NCBI GenBank assembly: GCA_904419545.1
Contig: CAJFRY010000011.1
Coordinates: 1-51,244, forward strand
DNA: 51,244 nucleotides
Direction of reading: 5' to 3'
DNA from: Candidatus Woodwardiibium gallinarum
Lineage (GTDB): Bacteria > Bacillota > Clostridia > Oscillospirales > CAG-382
A model generated the notes under the pieces. The model worked only from the letters and a program-made list of their open reading frames with translations, searched no databases and was not told the origin of the DNA. Made by a program: the position numbers and the translations under genes. Position 1 is the first letter of the stretch, and each line of letters begins with the position of its first letter. Below, in pieces: positions 28,281 to 37,300 of this stretch.

Positions 28281-28484
28281 TTAAAATTTTTCGGTATACA
28301 GTCCGTCCCGTATAACGTCAAAGACGCGAAACCTGTCGTCGTTCCCGCACGGCTCAACCACAAAATCGTCACCGAAACGCACCCGGATATCTGCCGCCCG
28401 TTCGATTGTCCGCAAACGAAAAAACAAAAGTCTTCGGCGGAAATTCCGCTCCGCTTTCAGGCAGCAAAGAATATTAGGAGGCAA
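28281..28484 (-). pseudogene. possible C-terminal gene fragment on the opposite strand
   Basis: Inside the long leader of the lipoprotein cluster, the minus strand reads protein-like over about 50 codons (VRFGDDFVVEP, then RFRVFDVIRDGLYTEKF and a stop). The first codons are arginine-rich and have no ribosome site, so it has no believable start. I take it for the tail of a lost gene. Chance is possible. Confidence 0.22.
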
Positions 28485-28487
28485 GTT

Positions 28488-29522
28488 ATGAAAAAAAGCA
28501 TTTGTTTTCTCCTTGCGCTTTTATCCGCCGCCGGTTTATCCGGCTGTTCGCAGGACGCCGAGGAACAGATTTCCCGCATCGAAGCGCTGGAAGCACAGGT
28601 CATCGAACTTGAAGCATCCATAGCGGCAAAAGAAACTGAAAAGGAAATACTGTCCGCTTCTCTGGCAGACGCCGAGCAGAAACAATCGGAGCTGTCCGCC
28701 AAGCTGCAAAACACGCTTAATGAGAAAGAGGAATTGTCCTCCGTGCTTACGGAAGCAGAGCGCGCTCAAGACACCCTGCTAAGCGCCAGTCAATCCCTGC
28801 AGAGCGAGATTGATCGGTTGAAGAACGCGCTCTCTGACGCCGAGGACGAAACCGAAGTTCTGCAGGAAAAACTCCGTCAGGAAATGGCCGATATGCTCCA
28901 AATAGAAGATGTTTTCCATCTTTCCAACGGAGATAAAGTTTTATTGACATATGATCACAATCGTCCGGATTACAAATACTGGCGGCTGACGCTCCTGTTG
29001 AAAGACGGAACCTTAAAGGACATTCACAACGATTACAGCGTAACCGCCTTTGCCGCCTCGCCCGACTGCACGAAATTCGCATTTTCCAATTTTGAAATGG
29101 AAGGATCCGCAGATGGCTACTGGTATGACTGTAATACTGGGAAAACGACTGAGATATCCCGGGAACAACTTGGAATTAACCATGGCCCCGCAGATTTTTT
29201 CTGGCTGGACAACCGATATTTTCTGTTTCTGTCGAGATTCGACCATGGCACAATCTCACAGGGCGGCGACGTTTACGTTTACGATACCGAAACCGATGCA
29301 TATCGGCTTCTGATCCAAGGCAGCCGACTGGTAGAGATACAGTCTTTCGAATACGCCTCACATGCACTGTATCGCCGAGATACCGTTTTTTTCCACGCCG
29401 TCCGATTCGATGAAACGCTGAATTATACAACACAGAAGTCGTTTACCGTCAGCATCGAGAACCTGATGCAGATGGTCCGGGACGGCCAAACCATGACCTT
29501 CGACGGAGATAAGCTGTTTTGA
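28488..29522 (+). CDS. coiled-coil lipoprotein A, DUF4652-like C-terminal domain
   Basis: A 344-residue secreted lipoprotein. The signal peptide ends in LSGC (Cys20), so it is anchored outside the membrane. Residues about 22-140 form a long coiled coil rich in Glu, Leu and Ala, the stalk. The C-terminal domain (about 140-344) has propeller-like signatures: AASPDCTKFAFSNFE, FFWLDNRYFLFLSRFDHGT, GGDVYVYDTETDAY. It recalls DUF4652, by memory only. AGGAGG precedes the ATG. It is first of three tandem paralogues; the sequence around the lipobox is nearly identical to that in gene C. The function is unknown; a cell-surface sensor or binding role is a guess. Confidence 0.82.
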   Translation: MKKSICFLLALLSAAGLSGCSQDAEEQISRIEALEAQVIELEASIAAKETEKEILSASLADAEQKQSELSAKLQNTLNEKEELSSVLTEAERAQDTLLSASQSLQSEIDRLKNALSDAEDETEVLQEKLRQEMADMLQIEDVFHLSNGDKVLLTYDHNRPDYKYWRLTLLLKDGTLKDIHNDYSVTAFAASPDCTKFAFSNFEMEGSADGYWYDCNTGKTTEISREQLGINHGPADFFWLDNRYFLFLSRFDHGTISQGGDVYVYDTETDAYRLLIQGSRLVEIQSFEYASHALYRRDTVFFHAVRFDETLNYTTQKSFTVSIENLMQMVRDGQTMTFDGDKLF

Positions 29523-29592
29523 TGCGGACGATTCGTATGGGTAAAATCAGATTGCATATAACCGCCATTTCAAAACACACTTGGAGGCACAT

Positions 29593-30510
29593 ATGAAAAA
29601 GTTTATCAGCATCGCCCTTGCGGCCCTTACGGCTGTCGGCCTGTTCGGCTGTTCACAGGACAACGCGGAGGACGTCTCGCGCATCAGCGAACTTGAAGCA
29701 CAGGTCGGCAGCCTCGAAGCCTCAATAGCTGCGCTTGAAAGCGAAAAAAACGGACTGGATTCCCAGCATTCCGATGCGAAAGCGGAGAACGAAACGTTCG
29801 CCGGAGAAAACGAGCAGCTTTCAGAGGTGCTTTCGACCGCCGAGGAGGAAAACGAAACGCTTGAAGGCCGAATCAGCGAACTGGAGGCTCTGCTCGCCGA
29901 AGCCGACGATTACGAGCGGATTGCCCTCAGCGGCGGCAACACGCTGCTTTGGAACGGGGACAGTCTGTTTATGCAGCACAGCGACGGCCGCGTGGAAGAA
30001 CTGCAAAACAAATATGTTAATTCCGTAGCCGCGTCGCCCGACGGCAGCAAGGCGGTCTGGACCAATTTTGTGGCGGAAGGCAGCGATGCGGCAGGCTCGC
30101 TCTGGCTTTATAACCTTTCGTTGGCGCAGCCCAAAGCGCTGCTGACTTACAGCGAACTCCCGGCCAACCGCGACATTTCGTACGCCGGATGGCTGGATGA
30201 TCGATATATTCTGTTTATCCTTATGCCGGTCTTCGGCACGATTGCGGTCGGCGGCGATGCGCTGTACGTTTATGATACGGAGACCGGCGCATACGCGCAG
30301 GTGGCCGAATGTGCGTATACGTCTGGTCTGCATCCGGAGTTGACTTCTTTTACCGTATTCGGCGACAGCTTTGTGGTTCTAAATCTGGTTATGACCGACG
30401 GAAATACCGACAATCCCCAAAAATCACATTTAATTCTCCCTATTGAAGAAATTCATTCGCTGATCCAGCATGAAGATTCAAAGTTGATCTCCGCTGAATC
30501 GTCAATTTGA
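29593..30510 (+). CDS. coiled-coil lipoprotein B, paralogue of A and C
   Basis: A 305-residue lipoprotein with the same plan: signal peptide ending LFGC (Cys20), coiled coil over about 25-115, then the same globular domain with AASPDGSKAVWTNFVAEG, AGWLDDRYILFILMPVFGT and GGDALYVYDTETGAY. The ATG at 29593 lies 6 nt after TTGGAGG; the frame is open 12 nt further upstream but without support. It is the most divergent of the three, with a shorter stalk. The gap of 70 nt from gene A and 30 nt to gene C suggests one transcript. Confidence 0.82.
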   Translation: MKKFISIALAALTAVGLFGCSQDNAEDVSRISELEAQVGSLEASIAALESEKNGLDSQHSDAKAENETFAGENEQLSEVLSTAEEENETLEGRISELEALLAEADDYERIALSGGNTLLWNGDSLFMQHSDGRVEELQNKYVNSVAASPDGSKAVWTNFVAEGSDAAGSLWLYNLSLAQPKALLTYSELPANRDISYAGWLDDRYILFILMPVFGTIAVGGDALYVYDTETGAYAQVAECAYTSGLHPELTSFTVFGDSFVVLNLVMTDGNTDNPQKSHLILPIEEIHSLIQHEDSKLISAESSI

Positions 30511-30540
30511 TTTGGAAACCGATAATAACAGGAGACGCAA

Positions 30541-31524
30541 ATGAAAAGAATTGTTTCTATTATCCTTGCGGCCCTGACGACCGTCAGCCTGTTCGGCTGT
30601 TCGCAGGACGCCGAGGAACAGATTCTCCGCATCGAAGCGCTCGAAGCACAGCTCGCGGAATGCGGCGAAGCGCTTTCTGACGCAGAGAGGGCGATAACCG
30701 AGCAGGAAAACGCGTTCGCGGCCGAGCGCGAGGAACTGAACGATGCGCTTCTTGACGCGGAAGCGAAGCTAAACGATTGGAAGAGCAAAAACGAGCAATT
30801 GCAGTCGACGCTCTCCGCCGCAAATCAGGAGAACAGCCAGCTTCGGCGTCAATTGTACAATCCATCGCTTTCGACCCGCTCGAACCAAACTTTCTTTCTA
30901 AAAAACGGCAGCCGGCTGTCCATAGCTTATGATGCAGACGCAAAGCCGAATGACCCCCATTACACATTGACGCTCTGTCGAGCCGACGGCAGTGAAGCGG
31001 AAATCTATGCAGGCGGCAGCCTTACCTCCATTGCCGTCTCGCCCGATGAAAGCAAATTTTGCTTGACCAATTTCAGTATAGAAGGTTCTTCCGACGCCTT
31101 CTGGTATGACGCCGAAACCGAAACGCTGACCGAAATCGGCAAAGACGGTCTGGTGCCAAACTGCGGCGCTTCCGCGTTCGCATGGCTGGACGACCGCTAT
31201 TTTCTGTTTCTTTCGCAATTTGACCATGGTACGCTTTCGCTGGGCGGCGACGTATACGTTTACGACACCGAAGCCTGCGCCTATGCGCCGCTGATAGACT
31301 GCGCCCCGCGCGTACAGATCACCGCGTTCCTGCGGCCCACTTACTCCGACTATCGCCCTGATTGGGATGTGGGAAGTCTCGACTATATACTCTTTCAAGC
31401 GGTGATCTGGGATGAGACCTGGAACGAAATCGAGTTCAGAAGCTTTTCCCTGCCGCTGGCCGAATTGCTCGAAATGGGCGTAAACAATGATACAAAGACT
31501 TTTGACGGCGAGAAAGTTTATTGA
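30541..31524 (+). CDS. coiled-coil lipoprotein C, paralogue of A and B
   Basis: A 327-residue lipoprotein. The signal peptide ends LFGC (Cys20), directly followed by SQDAEEQILRIEALEAQ, almost the same as gene A at DNA level. The coiled coil spans about 22-105. The globular domain carries AVSPDESKFCLTNFSIEGS, FAWLDDRYFLFLSQFDHGT, GGDVYVYDTEACAY and ends with TFDGEKVY, like the TFDGDKLF end of gene A. AGGAGACG precedes the ATG. A terminator follows, closing the cluster. A and C look like the more recent duplicates, or converted by recombination. Confidence 0.82.
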   Translation: MKRIVSIILAALTTVSLFGCSQDAEEQILRIEALEAQLAECGEALSDAERAITEQENAFAAEREELNDALLDAEAKLNDWKSKNEQLQSTLSAANQENSQLRRQLYNPSLSTRSNQTFFLKNGSRLSIAYDADAKPNDPHYTLTLCRADGSEAEIYAGGSLTSIAVSPDESKFCLTNFSIEGSSDAFWYDAETETLTEIGKDGLVPNCGASAFAWLDDRYFLFLSQFDHGTLSLGGDVYVYDTEACAYAPLIDCAPRVQITAFLRPTYSDYRPDWDVGSLDYILFQAVIWDETWNEIEFRSFSLPLAELLEMGVNNDTKTFDGEKVY

Positions 31525-31568
31525 TGAATCATTTTGTATTATATTTGCATATATTTCATCATATGTTT

Positions 31569-31611
31569 AACATTATCCCCTATGCAATGATATTTGCATA
31601 GGGGTAATGTT
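31569..31611 (+). terminator. terminator after the lipoprotein cluster
   Basis: A long inverted repeat: AACATTA then CCCCTATGCAA pairs with TTGCATAGGGG then TAATGTT, about 18 bp with one bulged base and a short loop, followed by TTTAAT. It lies between the convergent lipoprotein genes and the amidase gene and may serve both strands. Confidence 0.75.
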
Positions 31612-31651
31612 TTAATCTAAATATGTTTTGTTCAAGAAAGCAATTTGAAAA

Positions 31652-33052
31652 TTACCTCCTTTCTACTTCATAAAAATCCACCAAAGTCCTTCCTACAGTT
31701 TCTGCCAACAAATTCTCTTCCTTTAATAAAAAATCTGCTTCTATTGGATTGTCATGGAATCCAAACTCCAATATAATTGATGCAATGCCAAAATTTTTAG
31801 GATATACCATTTCACCAAATGCAAAAGGATATTCCCCCTTAATCGCACGCCCTGAACGATCACTTATAGTTGGAAGAACTTCGTCAACAGCATCAACCAA
31901 ATTCAACGCAAGCGAAGAGGTATTATACAAATCATTGTAGAACGCTACTGAACCACTATGAATCTGTAAATCATCTTTATCTCTTGCATTTGAATGCAAA
32001 GCCAGATAAAGTCCTTTTTCTTTGTTGACGATCCACGCATCCGCTTCCTGAGGACGACCAGTATACTGTTGGTCTGCGTTATGAATATCTGTTACCATTA
32101 CATCAACCCAATAACCGTTAAGAAAGTTTTTCAAATATGCTGCAATATTCTCCATATTTTTTCTCTCACTTACTTCGGAAATCGGATACAGTGTTCCGTC
32201 GACCTTGGTATAGGGCTTATGATGATTTGCCGGGCTAAGATAAAGATGCATATTATACACCGTAATGTTAAAGCTGCAACGCTGACTTTCATATATTGCG
32301 GTTATCGTCATCGGTCCGTTTTGAAGAGGAACTATATGTGCAATATGGGTGTGATTTTTGAATTCTTTCCACACATAAAGTTCACCGGAATCCGTTATCC
32401 ATTCCGCGTCTACAGTATATTGCAAATCATTATCCATGCATGCAATAATTTCAAAGCCACTATTTTTTATCGCCACAGGCCTTTCCGGAATCCCATACAA
32501 AGTAAGCTTTCTTTCGGGCTGCTGCGTTGTCGTGCTTGTCGAGGTGCTGACGCCGGAGGCATAGAACTGCATGCCGGTACGCTGTTCCTCGGTCAGCGCT
32601 TCGGCGGAAAGCACGAAACGGCTTCCGAAATCCGCAGCGGCTTCGGCAGTCACAGAATTCGATGCGGTCCCGGCCGCGCCGACGGATGCGGCCGTCACGG
32701 CAGCTTCTGCGTCCCCGGCGTTCCCTGCATCTGCGGCAGTCTCGCCATTCGCGGCGGTCTCGCCGGACGCCGTGTCCGACGGGACGATGACGACGAGCCG
32801 TCCGCCGTCCACGCCGACCACCGGCTGTCCTTCGTCGGCGAAGCTCCTTGCTTCTTCACACGTGCAGGACTTCCACCACATATAGTCCCCGCTCTGCAGC
32901 GCGTCCAGAATTTCCGGCAAGCCGCCCTCGGGCAGCGAAACGCCGCAGTTGTTCAGGACCGCACGCGCCACCGAGAGCGAATCGTCCCGCGCAGCGGCGT
33001 CCAGGTTTTTCAATGTCCAATCGACTATGTTTTTGTACTGTTGGTTTGTCAT
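31652..33052 (-). CDS. N-acetylmuramoyl-L-alanine amidase with unusual N-terminal domain
   Basis: A 466-residue protein without a signal peptide. The C-terminal part (about 280-466) is an Amidase_3 domain that cuts the bond between muramic acid and stem peptide: zinc ligands fit LSPANHH, the glutamate in SERKNMENIA, LALHSNA and the catalytic SIILEFGFHDNP. The N-terminal part (about 1-95, with NNCGVSLPEGG, YMWWKSCTCEEA and GVDGGRLVVIVP) looks like a small domain that I have met in clostridial glycosidase-like proteins. A low-complexity Ala/Thr/Glu linker joins the two. The DNA is clearly GC-rich up to the linker and AT-rich after about 32520, so the protein is probably a recombined mosaic. AGAAGG precedes the ATG at 33052. 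Confidence 0.8.
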   Translation of the reverse strand: MTNQQYKNIVDWTLKNLDAAARDDSLSVARAVLNNCGVSLPEGGLPEILDALQSGDYMWWKSCTCEEARSFADEGQPVVGVDGGRLVVIVPSDTASGETAANGETAADAGNAGDAEAAVTAASVGAAGTASNSVTAEAAADFGSRFVLSAEALTEEQRTGMQFYASGVSTSTSTTTQQPERKLTLYGIPERPVAIKNSGFEIIACMDNDLQYTVDAEWITDSGELYVWKEFKNHTHIAHIVPLQNGPMTITAIYESQRCSFNITVYNMHLYLSPANHHKPYTKVDGTLYPISEVSERKNMENIAAYLKNFLNGYWVDVMVTDIHNADQQYTGRPQEADAWIVNKEKGLYLALHSNARDKDDLQIHSGSVAFYNDLYNTSSLALNLVDAVDEVLPTISDRSGRAIKGEYPFAFGEMVYPKNFGIASIILEFGFHDNPIEADFLLKEENLLAETVGRTLVDFYEVERR

Positions 33053-33232
33053 TTCATTACCTTCTTTCATTTTGCATGATTTCATACGCTGCGGCGCCCT
33101 TTGCGTCCGCGGCATTTTTGTTCGGCTGCGTACCGAAGATTTTAAGCGTCAGCGGCTCAGTATGATCGGAAGACGTATCGGGACAGACGTCTTCATTGCT
33201 ATCCCCTCCCCTCTTTTTTCTACTGTACTCCC

Positions 33233-33338
33233 AGTATAACGGTCAAACCGGACAGTTCATGTCCGGTTTAAAATAAAATATTTTTTTGCAAAAACCTTTT
33301 TAAACCGGACATGAACTGTCCGGTTTGCATGTTATCTT
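33233..33338. promoter_or_regulatory. divergent promoters with two mirror-image operators
   Basis: Two 25-nt elements, 33245-33269 and 33302-33326, are exact reverse complements of each other. Each is itself near-palindromic (arms AAACCGGACA and TGTCCGGTTT, 5-nt centre). On the outer side of each is a -10-like element at the same distance: TATACT (33238-33233, minus strand, towards the amidase) and TATCTT (33333-33338, plus strand, towards the glycosidase-like gene). In the direction of each transcript the order is the same: operator, CCGGTTTG, three bases, GTTAT. No consensus -35 is visible, so an activator or an alternative sigma factor is likely. Confidence 0.7.
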
Positions 33339-33456
33339 TATAGCAAAGGACGGCCAGCGGCCCTGTCTGCCGGAAATCCGGGGCCGTTTCCGCTGCCTTT
33401 ATGAAAAAAGCCGAACCAGTCGTTCGGCGCTGCAAATGAAAGGAGGTGATGCAACG

Positions 33457-34128
33457 ATGATTTTCGGTATAGAATCGACATATCCATCCAACGGAAAGCT
33501 GACCAACGGCTACCGGCTGTTCGATTGGGTGATGCGCAAGCAGGATGTTCCCCGCTTCTGGCTGCGCGGAATCACCGGCGAATACGGCGTTACGCGAGAG
33601 GAAATGGCGTTCCTGAAAGCGAACGGATGCAGGACCGCTTTGGTTCTGAACGGCCTTACGGAGCGGATCGTATCGCAAAACGGAGCCGTGCCGGAAGCGC
33701 AGCGCGCGCTCGAAGCCTTGCGACGGCTGCGGGTACCCTCGTTTTCGGAGATTGCGCTTTTTGTGCGCTTTGCGCCGAATTGGAGCATGAACCACAACTG
33801 GATGCTCAGCTTCGCGTATACGCTGTGCGAAAACGGATACATTCCGGGCTTTATCGGCAACACCGACTCGTCAAAGCGCTTCTGCTTCGATCGGGAATGC
33901 GGCCATTACAAGCACGCGTCCGAAGCGGACAGCCGTTTCGGCGCGCTGTTCGGTGCGACCGAACCGGAATCTGACGCCCCGCCGGAAAGCTGGACACCGT
34001 TTTGTCCCTCCGACTTTACGCAGAGCGATATGTCGCTTTGGGAGACGGGCGGCCGTGTCGTTTGCGGAGACGTCTGCGCCAACGTCGTTTATGTGCGCGA
34101 CGAAGCCATATGCAAACATTTTTTGTAG
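33457..34128 (+). CDS. glycoside hydrolase-like protein (DUF1906/GH25-like fold)
   Basis: A 223-residue protein without a signal peptide that resembles the TIM-barrel glycoside-hydrolase-like domain of clostridial DUF1906-type proteins. Blocks in order: FGIESTYPSN, WLRGITGEYGVTREEMAFLKANGCRTALVLNGLT, the strand IALFVRFAPNWSM, and GYIPGFIGNTDS. These fit the usual pattern of barrel strands with a glutamate/asparagine-tryptophan end. The expected acidic residue after FVRF is not obvious, so activity is uncertain. The ATG at 33457 lies behind AAAGGAGGTGAT, a perfect ribosome site. It is divergent from the amidase and shares its control region, which points to a joint role on peptidoglycan. Confidence 0.65.
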   Translation: MIFGIESTYPSNGKLTNGYRLFDWVMRKQDVPRFWLRGITGEYGVTREEMAFLKANGCRTALVLNGLTERIVSQNGAVPEAQRALEALRRLRVPSFSEIALFVRFAPNWSMNHNWMLSFAYTLCENGYIPGFIGNTDSSKRFCFDRECGHYKHASEADSRFGALFGATEPESDAPPESWTPFCPSDFTQSDMSLWETGGRVVCGDVCANVVYVRDEAICKHFL

Positions 34129-34260
34129 CTTTTGTTCGCCCTTTTATCGGAAACGGCATATGCTTTGCGGATATCTTCCGATACGAACCGGCACAGTATG
34201 ATGAAACCGCATGTGCATCCATAATTTCCCTCCTTTTTTACATAGCCGTTATTCAGCGGC

Positions 34261-34295
34261 AAAAAAGCACCTGCCGGCGCAAACCGGCAGGTGCT
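34261..34295 (-). terminator. terminator of the sigma-factor fusion gene
   Basis: AGCACCTGCCGG and CCGGCAGGTGCT pair perfectly over 12 bp around a 6-nt loop. On the minus strand it is followed by six U. It lies 15 nt beyond the stop of the sigma fusion. Confidence 0.9.
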
Positions 34296-34309
34296 TTCCC
34301 TCGTTGATA

Positions 34310-37300
34310 TTATTTTCCATTTACGGCAAGCGCTTTGGCACGCTCGCCGAAGACGCGGAAGCGTTCTTCTCCCCGGACCGAATCGAACCATTCCCAGCCG
34401 CTCGGCGCGGTCATTCCGTAATACGGGAGGTCGATACGCGCATCATAGAGCGAACATTCCTCGAACGGCTCACGCGAGCCGTCGGGAAGCAGGAGAACGC
34501 CCTTTCCCTTGACGAGCCGAACACCGCCGAAGACAAACGCCTTGCCGGCCTCCATCTCCGTGCCGTCGGGGATATCCGCCCATTGCCGGAACAGCTCGAA
34601 GGCGCGCTCGAGACAGATGTAGCCTTCCTCCTTCCGCCCGCAGCCGAACAGCGCGCAGGCCGTACGGAAGCAGGTTGCGGCATAGAGGCCGAGCCAGCCT
34701 GCGGGCGACTGCCCGTTTTCGCCGAAGCTTTCCATGAGCTGCATGCGGTAACGGTTCCATACGGCCGCTTTTTCGGGCATCCCCCAATAGCGGGTGGGAC
34801 GGGTAAGAAAATGCACCATAAGCCGGAAATTGTTGACGTCGTGGCGGAGACGGCCCTCGGCATGACGTCCTTTTTCGCAAAGCGCTTCCTCGAGGACCTC
34901 GTCCTGAATGGAAGCATAGCTTGTGACCGGCGCGAGCGTCTCGCGGACGCCGGTCCTGTCTGCGAAAATCGTGATCTGCCCGTTTTCTTCCGCGCAATAG
35001 GTGTACTCTGCCGCTCCCACATAGCCGTCAGTCAGCCCGACCGCCTCATAGCGGCGCAGCAAGCCGTCCGCGAAGGGCATATAGCCCTCTCCCGTCCCCT
35101 GATAGGCAGTGAGCTCGTAAACGGCTGTTTTCAGCCCGTCGCAGTACTCGTTTTCGGTGCGGACGATGCCGACGCCTTCGGCAAAATAGTATTTTTTCCG
35201 TCCGCCGCGATAAGAAAGGCCGTCTTTCAATCCGGAAATGTCCAGCGTGAGAACGAGACAGCGGTCAAAGGTTCCCGCCTTTGTGGCGATGCTGCCGCCG
35301 TCCGCACAGTTGATCCGGGTTTTGACCGGCACCGTCCCCCACATCATATATTCGACCAGCGGCGATGCGCCCGCACGCCATTCCTCCGACCAGATGCACC
35401 CTGCAGCGTCCTGAAGGATTCCGTAGACGTCGTTGAAGAGAATCGGTGTTCCGGCGCTGTCCCAGCCTCCTTTCCATTCAAACGACCAACGGGGATGAAG
35501 CGTAAGGGAGACGGCACCGCCGTTCTGTAATATGCCGAATTTTTGGAAAAAGTTCCAATGTCCCCTCGCGGTGTATTCGGGGTTGAACTCCGGATCGGTC
35601 GCCATAATCCGTCTCGCTACCGCGCATGCCGCCTTCGTATGGGCCTTCTGCAGGGACGTTTCGGCAAGCGTCTCGACACGTTCGGCCACGTGGGACACGT
35701 CGCAAATGACTGATTCGCCGTTCTCCAGTTTGCGGCAGTATTCATTTCGGATCGCTTCAATCATATCCTGCCAGGAATTCTCGTCATAACGCAGCCGCTC
35801 AAGCGCTTCGAACGACGTGAAAACCGCGCCGTCCGCATCCGCGTATGCGACGGAAAACTTCAGTTCCATATGCAGGACGTCGGGCGTGTCGCCGGACGCG
35901 TATTCCCACACGTTCCCCGCAGCAAGCGGCAGAAGCCCCTCGCCGCCCGCGATATGGTACGCTTTCAAAAGCCGGACGGCAGTAAAGCCGTCCTGTATGT
36001 GTTCATGCCTGACAATCCCGACGCCCTCTTTGTAATAGCTCTTGTACAGCGAGCAGCCTTGGAAGTCGGCATACCTTGTGAGCCAGAGCCGGCAGTCCGT
36101 AAAGGTGCCGCAGGGCGTTTCCACGGTCTCCCGATCAGAGGCAAAGGTCAGCGTCGCACCGTCCGAGCCGACACGGGTTTCGCCCACGGCGAGGCTTTCG
36201 TCAAAGAAGCGGCCGTCGCAGCGGGACGAGTTGCGGAATATTCGGCCGATCTGCCAATCTGTTGAAGCAAGCCAACCGTCGCTGATGCGTTCGTCCTTCC
36301 AGTAGCAGAGGGCTCCGTCGATAAACCGCAGTTCCGCAGCGTCGGCAGTAAGGAAATAACGTTTTTTCTCCTTGCCCAGAAAAGCAACTCGTCTTTCCTC
36401 AAATTCGAGTGCGCGCGTGATGAGCGCGTGATATACATCGGACGGCCGAAGAAGTCCGAGCGCCCTGTCCCACGCTTCCGCGCCCTTATCCGGCTGCTCC
36501 TGCCGAAAGCATTCACGGCCGAGCCAGAACCATTCACGCGCAAGCGCCTGTACAAACCCTGCTTTCTCCAGCATAGGAATCTGTTTGTTCCGTATAAAAT
36601 CGATTTTATCCGCACCGTCAGGCAATTGCTCGTCCTCGCGGGCGACGATAAACGCCATAACCTCGTCGTTTCGGCCAAGCACGGCCGCTTCCTTCACGCG
36701 CGCGAAAAGCGCGTCGTTCTTTTCTCCGGGGAGCCACCACCAGCCGCGCATCAGCACGTCGGCCAGCGCGTGGTACCTGACGTCGGATTCGGGGAGCGAT
36801 TCCACTTCCCGAAGGACGTCGGCGTATACGGCGGCAAACCCGTTTTTGCTGTTTTTCATCTGCCAGAGCTTGAGTTCTTCAACCTTTTTCATCACACGCT
36901 GTACGAGCGTATCGCCGCATTTTTCATTCATTGCGCAAAGCTCCTTTCGTATCCGTTTTCTGCCGTCATGAAGCTGCCACTTGACCGTTCCGACAGAAAT
37001 ACGCAGCCGATCCGCGATTTCGGCCACCGAAAAGCCGTCGAAATAATGCAGACGAATGATCCGCTGCACCTTCTCCGGCAGCCTTCCGACCGTTTGACGC
37101 AGTTCGGCCCGTTCCTCGGACGATACAAACGCTTCCGCAGGGTCGCAGTTCCGGTCGTCAGCCAGAGGCAGGTTGTCGACAACGTCCAGCGGGAGATAGC
37201 TATGAAAACGCCTGAGCTGGTTCAAAGCGCAGTTTTTGGCAATCCGACAGACCCATGCGGCAAACTTCTGCGGCTCCTGAAGCGTATCCAGCTTCATCCA

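Noticed and set aside
33245..33326. Mirror-image repeats read as ends of an insertion element
   Set aside because: Only 32 nt lie between them, each copy is itself palindromic, and both sit at the same distance from -10-like elements, which fits operators better.
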